A stretch of DNA of 64,000 nucleotides. It comes from Acidisoma sp. PAMC 29798. Lineage in GTDB: Bacteria > Pseudomonadota > Alphaproteobacteria > Acetobacterales > Acetobacteraceae. Below are positions 52,884 through 62,015 of the stretch, piece by piece. The stretch's first letter is position 1. Each line of letters opens with the position of its first letter. Below the pieces are notes generated by a model. It saw only the letters and a list, made by a program, of their open reading frames with translations, was not told the origin of the DNA and did not search any database. The stretch lies in the NCBI RefSeq assembly GCF_030252425.1, contig NZ_CP126994.1:3467001-3531000 (forward strand). Reading direction: 5' to 3'. A program made the position numbers and the translations under genes.

Positions 52884-53840
52884 TCAGTTGGCCGACATCG
52901 CCTTTTGCTCAGCGACATAAGCATCGACCGTATCTTTCGAGACGATTTTGGTCGGCTCGATGATTAGATTGCCGGCCGGGATGCCAGACTTGTCGCCCTT
53001 CACATAGGCGGCCATTAGCTTCATCCCCTGATAGGCCCAAAGGAAGGGCTGCTGCACGACCGTGCCGGCAATGGTGCCTTCCTTCACGCCACCCAAGGTG
53101 ACCGGATCGCCGTCAAAACCAACGACCGTGATCTTGCCGAGCGCGCCGCCCTGCTTGAGTGCGGCATAGATCTGCGGTGTATTGTAAGAATAGAAGCCGA
53201 CCATGCAGGTCACGTTCGGATCGGCGACCAGCGCGTCAGATACGTTCTCCTTGGCGCGAGTCTGGTCCAGATCGTCACCACGGACGTCCACCAGCGTGAT
53301 CTGCGTGCCGGCGAGACCTTGCTTGAAGCCCTGGATGCGCTCACGCGCATTGTCGGCGCCGAGCAGACCGACGAAGCCGAGGCATTTGCCGCCGTTCGGC
53401 ATGGCCTTCTTGGCGATCTCGGCCGCTTGCTCACCGGCGTCGATATTGGACGACCCGATATAGGCCACGCGGTTGGTCTGCGGCGCATCGCTGTCTGTGG
53501 TGAACAGCGCGGTCTCAGACGCGATCTTGTTGAGACCAGTGGTCGAGGTCTTCGGATCGACCGCCGAGACCATGATGCCCTTGGCGCCCGCCGTCACCAG
53601 ATCATCCATGAGCTGCTGTTGTGCGGCAACCGTGGCCTGCTGCGGATATTCGAGTTCGAGCTTGTAGCCCGGCAATTCGGCCTGCGCCTTCTTGATCCCC
53701 GCGGCCGCGGCCTGCCAGAAATCGGATGCGCCATTGGGCACGAAGACCAGCAACGGCTTGCTTTGGGCCAAGGCCGGCGACACGGCACCGAGTGATAGGC
53801 CTGTCGCCAGGAGAGCAGCCATCTTGATTGCGGATTTCAT
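52884..53840 (-). CDS. Ribose-type ABC transporter periplasmic binding protein
   Basis: A 318-residue binding protein with a signal peptide (about 1-25, ending PALAQS). LLVFVPNGASDFWQAAAAGIKKAQAEL, AAQQQLMDDLVTAGAKGIMVSAVDPKTSTTGLNKIASETALFTTDSDAP and MVGFYSYNTPQIYAALKQGG fit the type I fold. Two cysteines (GGKCLGF, NVTCMV) are present. First gene of the operon; a TTGACA box and a perfect FadR-type palindrome lie upstream. Confidence 0.92.
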   Translation of the reverse strand: MKSAIKMAALLATGLSLGAVSPALAQSKPLLVFVPNGASDFWQAAAAGIKKAQAELPGYKLELEYPQQATVAAQQQLMDDLVTAGAKGIMVSAVDPKTSTTGLNKIASETALFTTDSDAPQTNRVAYIGSSNIDAGEQAAEIAKKAMPNGGKCLGFVGLLGADNARERIQGFKQGLAGTQITLVDVRGDDLDQTRAKENVSDALVADPNVTCMVGFYSYNTPQIYAALKQGGALGKITVVGFDGDPVTLGGVKEGTIAGTVVQQPFLWAYQGMKLMAAYVKGDKSGIPAGNLIIEPTKIVSKDTVDAYVAEQKAMSAN

Positions 53841-53974
53841 TGGGTTCCCTTCTTGGCCGGTTCTGTCCCGGTCAAATTTATGGTTTCTGAGGCAGTTCCG
53901 GCGTTTCCGGACTCAGGCGTTTCGACGGTATTTCCTCCATCGTTGATTGACCGCTTGCGGGCCCTGACACGCAA

Positions 53975-54009
53975 TAGTCACACTAATTAGGTCGGGCTAG
54001 ATCTGTCAA
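53975..54009 (-). promoter_or_regulatory. Promoter with perfect FadR-type operator for the third importer operon
   Basis: On the minus strand TTGACA (54009-54004) is followed about 15 bases later by TAATTA, a plausible sigma-70 promoter. TAGTCACACTA at 53975-53985 matches TNGTNNNACNA exactly and overlaps the expected start point, ideal for repression. Regulator identity is inferred from the consensus only. Confidence 0.55.
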
Positions 54010-54124
54010 TCATGCGGCGCCTGTCTCAGCGATGCCAGCGTGACCGACAGCCACGGGCGTATCGCGATGGACACCTGCCCGGACGGCCCGCACTGTCGAG
54101 CCTGGTTGATCAAGGATGCCTCGG

Positions 54125-55483
54125 ATGCCTCGCGGACCCATGAGTTTGGCGGCGTTTTTCTTCAATCCCCAAGGCGACCACCGGATGTCCTGGCGGCATG
54201 CGCATGCGCCGCGTCACGAGGTCTTCGGCCTGGACTATTACCGCCGGCTGGCCGAGGCCGCCGAAGGTGCCAAGCTGGATACGATCTTCATCGCCGATCA
54301 CCTCGGCATTTGGGATAGCTTTGACAGCGGCGTCGCGCATTATGCGAATGCGCGTCTCGAACCTTTGTCACTGGTCGCCGCCCTGTCAGCCGTGACGAAG
54401 GATATCGGCTTCATCGTGACGGCCTCGACGTCGTACACCGAGCCGTACAATATCGCGCGCAGCTTTGCCTCGATCGATCACATCAGCCAAGGTCGCGTCG
54501 GCTGGAATGTCGTGACATCGGCCTTGACGGAAGAAGCGCTCAATTTCGGTCTCGACGGCAATATCGAACATGCGCGCCGCTATGAACGCGCGGGTGAGTT
54601 TCTCGATGTCACCAAGGCGCTTTGGGATAGCTGGGAAGACGGCGCCGTGGTGATCGACAAAGACTCCGGCCTTTTTGCGGACCCGCAGCGGGTCCATTAT
54701 CTCCATCACAAGGGCCCGCATTTTCGCGTCAAAGGCCCGTTGAACGTGCCGCGCCCTCCCCAAGGACATCCACTGATCGTGCAAGCCGGCTCGTCCGACG
54801 CCGGGAAGGATCTCGCGGCCGCGCATGCCGATGTTCATTTCGCCGTCATTCGCAGCGAAGCGGAAGGGATGCGCTATCGTGCGGATATGGACCAACGTTT
54901 GGCCAAGCGAGGCCGCCGGCCTGACAGCCTCCGGCTGCTGCCGGGTGTGCTGCCAATCGTCGCTGGCTCACGCGATGAAGCGCAGGAAAAGCAGGCCATG
55001 CTTGAGGAGCTGATGCTCGATCAGGTCAGTATCGATCTGCTGTCGAGCTGGGCCGGCGTTGACCTCTCCCTTTATCCGCTTGATGGACCCATCCCGGAAC
55101 TGCCCAATGAGGCGACCTTCAACGGGTGGCGCACCTGGCTCACGCTGGTTAAGGACGAAGCAAACCGGGGTTTGTCCATTCGTCAGCTCGCGCGCAAAAT
55201 CGCCAATACCGGGTCCGTGCCGATCGTCGCCGGAACTGCGTCGCAGATCGCCGACCAGTTAGAGGCTTGGTTCATCTCCGGCGCGGCCGACGGATACAAC
55301 CTGATGTTCCCCCTGCTGCCGGACGATTGGATGAACTTCATGGCGACGGTTGTGCCCGAGTTGCAAAGACGCGGACTGCATCGAACCGACTATGAAGCCG
55401 GAACCTTGCGCGATCGCATGGGCCTCGCTCGCCCGGAAAACTCGTTCTTGATCCGTCAACAGAACGCGCCGACCGCGCCCTGA
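54125..55483 (+). CDS. Flavin-dependent monooxygenase of the nitrilotriacetate/DszA type
   Basis: A 452-residue luciferase-like (LLM class) enzyme that uses reduced FMN and oxygen. FFFNPQGDHRMSWRH, DYYRRLAEAAEGAKLDTIFIADHLGIWD, SRGRVGWNVVTS-like DHISQGRVGWNVVTSALTEEALNFG, YERAGEFLDVTKALWDSWEDGAVV and HPLIVQAGSSDAGKDLAAAHADV match the NtaA/SnaA/DszA group, which oxidises organosulfur or amino-carboxylate compounds. ATG at 54125 has AAGGA eight bases upstream; an ATG at 54116 is also in frame. No flavin reductase gene is adjacent, so the reductant source is elsewhere. Confidence 0.88.
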   Translation: MPRGPMSLAAFFFNPQGDHRMSWRHAHAPRHEVFGLDYYRRLAEAAEGAKLDTIFIADHLGIWDSFDSGVAHYANARLEPLSLVAALSAVTKDIGFIVTASTSYTEPYNIARSFASIDHISQGRVGWNVVTSALTEEALNFGLDGNIEHARRYERAGEFLDVTKALWDSWEDGAVVIDKDSGLFADPQRVHYLHHKGPHFRVKGPLNVPRPPQGHPLIVQAGSSDAGKDLAAAHADVHFAVIRSEAEGMRYRADMDQRLAKRGRRPDSLRLLPGVLPIVAGSRDEAQEKQAMLEELMLDQVSIDLLSSWAGVDLSLYPLDGPIPELPNEATFNGWRTWLTLVKDEANRGLSIRQLARKIANTGSVPIVAGTASQIADQLEAWFISGAADGYNLMFPLLPDDWMNFMATVVPELQRRGLHRTDYEAGTLRDRMGLARPENSFLIRQQNAPTAP

Positions 55484-55614
55484 GCGCTATGGGTGGAGTT
55501 GCATGGCCCGCCAACAACTTCATTTCTTTTGGCAAACGGCGCGTGCCAGGCCCATTGAACCCTGGCACGCAGCCTGAGTTTAGTGTTACTGTATGAGGGA
55601 ATAGGAGAGCCGCA

Positions 55615-56151
55615 TTGACGGATTCGATTGGTATATGCACGCGCCGAAGCCTGTTCACCGGCGTGGGCGCTGCGGCTGTTGCATCAGCGACCGGCCTCGC
55701 CCATGCCGATAGTTCCAGTCTTCCCTTGCCAAAAAGCGACCCGATTCTGACGATTTCAGGCAAGATCGGCGTCCATAATGTTGGCGACACGGCGACCTTC
55801 GACATGGCGTCTTTGGAAGCGCTCGGCGTGACAAGTTTCACCACCACGACGCCGTGGACGAAGCAGGTCGCCTTCCAGGGCGTGCTCTTCGAGACGCTCA
55901 TGAATCGCGTCGGCTCGACGGGCACCAAGGCCCTCGCCTATGCCTTGAACGACTACGTTGTGGAAATTCCCCTCAAGGGCTTCACATCAGACGGTCCGCT
56001 GCTCGCCACGAAGATGAACGGCAGCTATATGCCCATCCAGAAATTTGGCCCGCTCTTTGTCGTCTATCTGTTCGACAGCCATCCCGAGTGGCGCAACAAT
56101 GCTGTCTATGCGCGCTGCATTTGGCAGTTGCAGAAACTCGTTATTGTCTAA
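55615..56151 (+). CDS. Periplasmic molybdopterin-fold oxidoreductase-like protein
   Basis: A 178-residue protein with a twin-arginine-type leader (TRRSLFTGVGAAAVASATGLAHADS) and then a domain resembling the sulfite-oxidase molybdopterin-binding fold: ILTISGKIG, ATFDMASLEALGVTSFTTTTPW, FQGVLFETLMNRVG, YVVEIPLKGFTSDGPLLATKMNGSYMPIQKFGPLFVVYLFD. The cofactor-binding cysteine of true sulfite oxidases is not visible at the expected place, so cofactor binding is doubtful. The start is TTG with TAGGAGAG about seven bases upstream. Proteins of this type often occur near c-di-GMP enzymes; one lies 1.3 kb downstream. Confidence 0.75.
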   Translation: MTDSIGICTRRSLFTGVGAAAVASATGLAHADSSSLPLPKSDPILTISGKIGVHNVGDTATFDMASLEALGVTSFTTTTPWTKQVAFQGVLFETLMNRVGSTGTKALAYALNDYVVEIPLKGFTSDGPLLATKMNGSYMPIQKFGPLFVVYLFDSHPEWRNNAVYARCIWQLQKLVIV

Positions 56152-56219
56152 CCACACCTGTCGCCATAGACCACGCCCGGCCTCAACCATCGTCTCGCGC
56201 AACCCGGCACTGCTGCACG

Positions 56220-57011
56220 CTATACGATAACGAAGCCCTTCGGCATCGCATCAACCAGCCGTCTTATTGCATCGATATTGACACCATGCGCCGCGGAATT
56301 GGCCGCCACGTGCCAATGGTCGTTTACATATTCATAGTGCAGATCATGCTTCGCGCAAAGTATTCGCAGGCTCTCGACTGAGAAAAGACTGACGTGGCCA
56401 TTTCTGGGACCCATATACCACCAGTCTCCTTTAAGCGTCTCGATATCGCTCGGCAGGATGGTGGTGGAAAAGATAACGCAACCAGAAGTAGAGAGCAGCG
56501 TCTTCCAATCGCTCAACAAGCTATGAGGTGTTGGAACATGCTCGACGACTTCCGCACAAAAGACGATATCGAACCCGCCTTGGGGTAAGCGATCAAACAT
56601 TGGATTGAGAGCGTCGTAATTCTCGACCCGAATGTCGTCTCGCAACACGTCCGACAGCACGCCGTTTCCGGCCCCGTAATCGAGAATGCGGGGTGAAGGC
56701 GCCCCCGTATAGGCTTCGTTAATCACAGACTTGAGAAGAGATGCATTCGCCTCTGGCCGAATTCTCGTATAAAGCGGGTCGAACTTGACATAATCATGAT
56801 TATAGATCGAGATTAACAGCTCTTGATCTGTCAACGCGTCAATGTAGTGGGTGAAGACAAACCCGCACCCGGAGCATCTGTAATAGTCAACAGAGACGCC
56901 AGAAGGCGCAATCGGGGGAACGATCTGCTTGTTGCAATTCTGCAATGAGTCAACGGACGTGAAAAAATGACTGTCGCCCCCACAGACCTTGCAAGCGAAA
57001 ATATCGTTCAA
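56220..57011 (-). CDS. SAM-dependent methyltransferase with N-terminal zinc ribbon
   Basis: A 263-residue protein. Residues about 8-53 have two cysteine pairs, CKVCGG and CSGCGF, typical of a zinc ribbon. The SAM-binding motif is ILDYGAGNGVLSDVL (about 112-126), with DIVFCAEVVEHVPTPHSLLSDW further on, as in class I methyltransferases of surface-sugar clusters. Base composition is clearly lower in GC and codon use is more relaxed than its neighbours, a sign of recent transfer. It is convergent with the molybdopterin-fold gene. Substrate unknown, perhaps a nucleotide sugar or glycan. Confidence 0.82.
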   Translation of the reverse strand: MNDIFACKVCGGDSHFFTSVDSLQNCNKQIVPPIAPSGVSVDYYRCSGCGFVFTHYIDALTDQELLISIYNHDYVKFDPLYTRIRPEANASLLKSVINEAYTGAPSPRILDYGAGNGVLSDVLRDDIRVENYDALNPMFDRLPQGGFDIVFCAEVVEHVPTPHSLLSDWKTLLSTSGCVIFSTTILPSDIETLKGDWWYMGPRNGHVSLFSVESLRILCAKHDLHYEYVNDHWHVAANSAAHGVNIDAIRRLVDAMPKGFVIV

Positions 57012-57450
57012 GACTTATAGCCCCCAGCGCTTTATACTCTTCTATCTAAGAACTGGCCTGACGTCACTAGTCGAGCCTGCCCACAGCACTTGGATGTGAT
57101 TGCCGAGCGTCGATACCACGGTCGCGTCCTGTCCAAGTCCCATCGTCCGATGGAAAGAAATAACCGCCCGGCCTTGGGATTCCTCCACGACGGGCGGGAT
57201 CCGACGCGAACACCTTTGATTACAGACAGAAGTGTCATAAGTAAGAGGTCGGATAGAAACTATGGGCGTGGGGATGGAGGCTGGAGGGTCGTCGGTTGAC
57301 TGGACCAATCCTGTGATAGGTCAGTTTGTGAAGGTCGAACTATTGATGACGGCACGCGGAAGGCTGCTGCGAGGTTTCGCGTCACTGCGGGCTCAGCCGC
57401 GTGGTTGCTCCAGCCTCGGCCAGACCAACCGCTTCACGATCTGCTGAACG
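57012..57450 (+). other. 439-base region without a recognised gene
   Basis: It separates the methyltransferase start from the divergent GGDEF-EAL gene, so it should contain both promoters. I see no convincing promoter boxes or RNA gene. A minus-strand frame at 57042-57308 contains a protein-like run (AVISFHRTMGLGQDATVVST) that may be a gene remnant, but no family is recognised. Confidence 0.4.
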
Positions 57451-59940
57451 ATGCTAGCCCAACCCTTCGGGAAGCTCCGGCGGCGCAATCGCGCAAGATT
57501 GCCCCTTTTTGCTGTGCTTTTATGTTTTGGCGTTGCCACGGTCTATACATTCTATCTCTCCCTTCAACAGGATCAGACTGTCGATAGCCTTGTCTCGTAC
57601 GATGACGCCTTCGATTCGGCGCAAGGCACGATCGAAATGATGCGGCTTCAGGTCGCCGTGAGCGCCTTTGAAATGCGGCGACCCGATACTTCGGCAGAGC
57701 TGGTTAATTTGAGATTCGCGATCCTCGAAAATCGCATGAGCGTCCTCAGCCGACCGTCCTTTCTTCAGTTCATCTCCGGTCATCCGGAGACGGATGGCAT
57801 CGTCGAGAGTCTGAGCGAGACGATTGCTCAGATCAAACTACTTTTGCCCCACTTGACCGACCCCGGCGTCGCAGCCCAGATCATCACTTTATTGAACCCG
57901 CTCGATGCGGAGATGACGCAGCTCGCATCCGTTGCGAACTCTCTTGTAGGTAATCAATTCGAGTTCGATCAGTCGCGTCTGAAAAATCAGCATCTGATCT
58001 TTTCCGGCGTCATGTTCGCCCTCATCGCCATCGGCATTCTGCTCATCATCATGCTGCTTCGCGACAATCGTCTAATGATGGAGACGAACAGAGATCTCAA
58101 TCTGCTGACGGGTGACTTGCAGGCGACCAGCGCCGCCTTGGCGGCAGCGCATTCGGCGACCGCCAAGGCCAATGAGGATCTCGCGGCGCAGAACGCAGCA
58201 CTCCGCAATAGAGATGAAGCCCTTCGGATTCAAAACGCACGTTTTAACGCTGCTCTGAACAATATGTCTCATGGCCTGCTCATGGCGGACAAGCACGACC
58301 GGCTGATCGTATCCAACACCCGGTTTCTCGAAATGTTCGGGTTGCGTGGGGAAGAGACCGAACCGGGAGCGTCGCTCGAAACGGTGTTTCGCCTGATGGT
58401 CGAGCGTAAGGTTCAACCGACGATATTGATCGAACAAATTCGCGCCCATACGCGTGAGCTTGTCGCATCCAACGCCAGAGGTTTGTTTTACTCGGAAGGG
58501 GAAAACCGATCGATCCAAGTAAGCCATGTGCCGATGTTCGAGGGCGGCTGGGTCGCTACCTATGAAGACATCACGGAACGGCGGAAGATCGAGGCCAATA
58601 CCGACTACCTCGCCCATCATGACGCGCTGACCGGGCTTCCAAATCGCCTCATGTTCTCATTGTTTTTGGGCACGGCTCTTCGCAACCGAACAGAGAATGA
58701 TTTCTCATCGCTCCTGCTTCTCGACGTTGACCACTTCAAGGACGTGAACGACACACTCGGCCATCTCGGCGGGGACGCCTTGCTCGTGATGATCGCCAGC
58801 AGGTTGCAAGGGTGCATTCGCGATGACGATGTCGTGGCCCGCCTCGGTGGTGATGAATTCGCGGTCATTCAAATGCGTCCCTCCAGCCGCGATGAGACCA
58901 TTGCCCTGGCCGATCGCCTGGTCGGGGCGGTCGGGCAGCCTTACACGATTGACGGCCGGCGCGTGGTGATTGGCGTCAGCATCGGCGTGTCGATATGCAA
59001 TGATGAAACGCAGGACGCCGAGCAGTTGCTCAGGAATGCGGACATGGCGCTCTACCGCTCCAAAGCGGAAGGCCGGAGTACCTGGCGCTTCTTCGAGTCG
59101 GAAATGGAAGCGGAAGTGCGGGTGCGCAGCACGATTGCGGCCGATATTCGCGACGCATTGGAGATGGATCATCTCGAAGTGGTCTATCAGCCGGTCATTG
59201 ATGTCGTGACCGGCCAGTTGTGTCAGTTCGAAGGCTTGCTGCGCTGGAACCATCCCACGCTCGGCGTGATACAGCCGAGCCGCTTCATACCGATTGCTGA
59301 AGAAACCCGGATGATCATTCCAATCGGTGAGGCGGTTCTGCGCCGCGCCTGTTTGGATGCCGCCGAATGGCCAGCCGAGGTGCGGGTCGCCGTAAACCTG
59401 TCCCCGATGCAGTTCGAGGATCGGAGCCTGACGCGCGTCGTGGAGTCTGCCTTGCGAGACGCACGTCTCGATCCGTCCCGCCTCGAACTGGAGATTACCG
59501 AGGGCGCGCTGTTACGCGATGGCGACGAGGTGCGCGCAACCCTGGTTGAACTCAGGGCTCTCGGCGTGACGATCGCACTGGACGATTTCGGTACGGGCTA
59601 CGCGTCCCTGAGTTACCTGCGCCGGTTTCCATTCGACAAGATAAAGATCGATCGCTCCTTTATCGGCGACTCGGTACTACAAACCGATTCAATCGCCATC
59701 ATCGAAGCCATCGTCTCTCTCGCCACCAAGCTCGGAATGACGACGACCGCTGAGGGTATCGAAACCACGGATCAGTGGCGGTTGCTCAACGCGATCGGAT
59801 GCACCTACGCCCAGGGCTATTACTTTGATAGACCGCAATCTCTTCAAAGCATCAAACGGAAGATGAAAAGCGGCGCCTATCCTCTCAAGACGCCCATCGA
59901 AGCGGAACGGACGATCGGGTCTGCGACCACAGTCATATGA
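57451..59940 (+). CDS. Membrane GGDEF-EAL protein (diguanylate cyclase/phosphodiesterase)
   Basis: An 829-residue c-di-GMP enzyme. Two membrane helices (about 18-38 and 183-203) bracket a periplasmic helical sensor; a coiled coil (about 205-260), a PAS-like domain (about 262-380), GGDEF (about 385-545) and EAL (about 560-805) follow. The active site ARLGGDEFAVI is intact and RDDD lies five residues before it, a product-inhibition site. The EAL domain keeps EGLLRW, VNLSPMQF, LEITEGALL, LDDFGTGYASL, FDKIKIDRSF, TAEGIET and YAQGYYF, so phosphodiesterase activity is also expected. Its 3' end overlaps the convergent acyltransferase gene by 64 bases. Confidence 0.93.
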   Translation: MLAQPFGKLRRRNRARLPLFAVLLCFGVATVYTFYLSLQQDQTVDSLVSYDDAFDSAQGTIEMMRLQVAVSAFEMRRPDTSAELVNLRFAILENRMSVLSRPSFLQFISGHPETDGIVESLSETIAQIKLLLPHLTDPGVAAQIITLLNPLDAEMTQLASVANSLVGNQFEFDQSRLKNQHLIFSGVMFALIAIGILLIIMLLRDNRLMMETNRDLNLLTGDLQATSAALAAAHSATAKANEDLAAQNAALRNRDEALRIQNARFNAALNNMSHGLLMADKHDRLIVSNTRFLEMFGLRGEETEPGASLETVFRLMVERKVQPTILIEQIRAHTRELVASNARGLFYSEGENRSIQVSHVPMFEGGWVATYEDITERRKIEANTDYLAHHDALTGLPNRLMFSLFLGTALRNRTENDFSSLLLLDVDHFKDVNDTLGHLGGDALLVMIASRLQGCIRDDDVVARLGGDEFAVIQMRPSSRDETIALADRLVGAVGQPYTIDGRRVVIGVSIGVSICNDETQDAEQLLRNADMALYRSKAEGRSTWRFFESEMEAEVRVRSTIAADIRDALEMDHLEVVYQPVIDVVTGQLCQFEGLLRWNHPTLGVIQPSRFIPIAEETRMIIPIGEAVLRRACLDAAEWPAEVRVAVNLSPMQFEDRSLTRVVESALRDARLDPSRLELEITEGALLRDGDEVRATLVELRALGVTIALDDFGTGYASLSYLRRFPFDKIKIDRSFIGDSVLQTDSIAIIEAIVSLATKLGMTTTAEGIETTDQWRLLNAIGCTYAQGYYFDRPQSLQSIKRKMKSGAYPLKTPIEAERTIGSATTVI

Positions 59941-60971
59941 TGGTGGCGCTGCACGGACGTCTCCCGCCTCAAGCGACGCAACACGCGCTGGACGGGACGA
60001 TCAAACATCCGGTCGAAAAAGATCCCGCCAATGACGCCCGTCGCGGCACAGGCGAGGCACAGTAGGTCCGTCGAGTGAACATGAAATCGGACCAGGATCG
60101 CGGCCATGAGCGTAATCATCGAATATTGAACGAGATAGATGCTGTAAGACGCGCCGCCCACCATCACCAGTACAGCGGGCACCGCGATCTGGCCCCGCTG
60201 CTCCAGCCTCACCAACGACACGATCAAGGCCCCCGCACCGAGCGCACAGGGGATGCCGGACCATGAGATGCTGTCATCCAAGGCCATGCCTGCGGCGAAA
60301 CTGGCCAATCCGCTTGCAGTGACAACCCACCAGCCGAGGGCGGACAAACGTCCCGGCGCGCGGCGCAGCCACCAGGCGCAAGCGAGGCCGACACTGAATT
60401 CCAGGCCGATCGACCGAAGATAATAGCCCTTGAACCCAAGGTCGAAGCCGCCCAGGGTAACCACGATCGTCGCCAATTGCCACATCAACAGAGCAATGAG
60501 CCCCAGGCGACGATTGATGATCGCGAGGGCGAAGACGGCGTAGAAGAACATCTCATACGTCAAGGTCCAGGTGACGTTAACCAGTGGCGGGCCGTGCTGC
60601 GCCAGCAGAAGAAAACTCGCAACGATCGCGTCAGGGCTCAGCTTCGCTGCCTTATGCGCGCCGCCGAAGCCAAGACCGTACATCACGAGGGCCAGGGCCG
60701 TCATCATCAGAACAGCCGGATAGATCCGGCCGATGCGCTTGAACAGATACCGTGGCAGGGCCTTGGGATACCCGAGATCGCCATGGTGGATATACGCAAT
60801 GATGAAGCCACTGAGCACAAAAAACAGATCGACACCGCGATTGCCCGCAGCGAAGATGCCATAGAAGGGCACATGGCCGACAGAGGCCGCAAAGATCGTT
60901 TGCGTGTGGAACATGACCACCAGCAGAGCCGCGATGCAGCGCAGCAACTCCAGCGATCGAATCTTTTCCAC
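59877..60971 (-). CDS. Acyltransferase-3 family membrane protein
   Basis: A 364-residue inner-membrane protein with about ten helices. The N-terminal LELLRCIAALLVVMFHT has the conserved Arg-x10-His pair, and GVDLFFVLSGFII and WTLTYEMFFYAVFALA are typical of OafA/ExoZ-type enzymes that acetylate or acylate surface polysaccharides. Its C-terminal tail is encoded opposite the last 64 bases of the GGDEF-EAL gene. It sits beside manC and a glycosyltransferase-like gene, suggesting polysaccharide decoration. Confidence 0.88.
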   Translation of the reverse strand: MEKIRSLELLRCIAALLVVMFHTQTIFAASVGHVPFYGIFAAGNRGVDLFFVLSGFIIAYIHHGDLGYPKALPRYLFKRIGRIYPAVLMMTALALVMYGLGFGGAHKAAKLSPDAIVASFLLLAQHGPPLVNVTWTLTYEMFFYAVFALAIINRRLGLIALLMWQLATIVVTLGGFDLGFKGYYLRSIGLEFSVGLACAWWLRRAPGRLSALGWWVVTASGLASFAAGMALDDSISWSGIPCALGAGALIVSLVRLEQRGQIAVPAVLVMVGGASYSIYLVQYSMITLMAAILVRFHVHSTDLLCLACAATGVIGGIFFDRMFDRPVQRVLRRLRRETSVQRHHHMTVVADPIVRSASMGVLRG

Positions 60972-61025
60972 GTCCTGCCTATCGCATCTTAGAAGAAGCC
61001 ATGCGGCTTCGAGGCCGCACCGACT

Positions 61026-62015
61026 TTAATGTGTGAACATCTCCGGGTCCGCCTTTATCAACGCCAACATCTCCTTGTATTGCGGCCCGAAGGAGAAGTG
61101 GCCCGCAACGACGGCAGTCGTCACCACGATCGGGCGAGACATCACCATGGTCGCGGCGCAGAGGCAGGCTTCGTCGCCGCCAAGCGTGCTCATGCCGGCC
61201 AGCAGCTTGTGACGATGCACGTCGAAATAACCCATCGACTTCCAGAAGGCGCGTTCAAAGGCAATGACGCCGATACTGAACTGGATCGGGCAAAGAAGAT
61301 GCCGGACGTCCATCTTGTCCAGTTGTGCGGCCACCGCCAGCGGCGCTGTCCGCTCCCAAATCCAACGCGCGGCCGCCGGATTCGTATGGATCGCAAGGCC
61401 CGACGTCGCGAGCTTCGCCTTGCCGAACAGAGCCTCATACTCAGGCAGGAGTCCGAGCATGTCCAGAAGATGACGATAGCAGAAGCCATTGAGCGGTATC
61501 ATCGGCGCGACGAAGCCGGGATCGACCATCCCCTCCGCCTTGATGCGTTTATATTCCAGGAGAAGGTCGCTGATGGTATTCGGGAGCAGCACCATATCTT
61601 CGTCGAGCTTGACGATCATGTCCGCCTTGTCATGCAGACGGTAACACACGTTCTGCGCGAGGGACACGTCATTGGTGGCTGTGCTCAGATAGCTCCAGCC
61701 CTCGGTGCGGCAGAGCGTGGCAAGCTCTTCGTTCCGCGTCCCAGGGGACACAAGGCAGACGTCGGCATGTGGAAGGGCCGCCTTGAAACGCGGCATCACC
61801 AAGGACCAGAGGTCGGCCTTATAGCCCGCGAGCATGCAGACCAGTACAGGCGCGCCGCTGCGACGATCATCGAATGTCACGCGGTCATGCAGCTTGGAAC
61901 GGGTATCGGCGGCCAGGGCGATCGCCTTCACCGCGCCATAGGCCCGCGATGACAGAGATGGCTTTGCGTTGCGAACCGGCATTTTGGCGGCCAGCCTGTC
62001 GGTATCCCGCATCAT
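61026..62015 (-). CDS. Glycosyltransferase-like protein of unknown specificity
   Basis: A protein of about 329 residues. VLVCMLAGYKADLWSLVMPRFKAALPHADVCLVSPGTRNEELATLCRTEGWSYLSTATNDVSLAQNVCYRLHDKADMIVKLDEDMVLLPNTISDLL resembles a GT-A type fold with an Asp-Glu-Asp metal site, and the later FEAAFWKSMGYFD-like FERAFWKSMGYFDVHR with GGDEACLC is common in GT2-type enzymes. The start is uncertain: ATG at 62015 (or 62012) lacks a good ribosome site and the frame is open to 62189. I do not recognise the exact family. It is divergent from manC. Confidence 0.65.
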   Translation of the reverse strand: MMRDTDRLAAKMPVRNAKPSLSSRAYGAVKAIALAADTRSKLHDRVTFDDRRSGAPVLVCMLAGYKADLWSLVMPRFKAALPHADVCLVSPGTRNEELATLCRTEGWSYLSTATNDVSLAQNVCYRLHDKADMIVKLDEDMVLLPNTISDLLLEYKRIKAEGMVDPGFVAPMIPLNGFCYRHLLDMLGLLPEYEALFGKAKLATSGLAIHTNPAAARWIWERTAPLAVAAQLDKMDVRHLLCPIQFSIGVIAFERAFWKSMGYFDVHRHKLLAGMSTLGGDEACLCAATMVMSRPIVVTTAVVAGHFSFGPQYKEMLALIKADPEMFTH

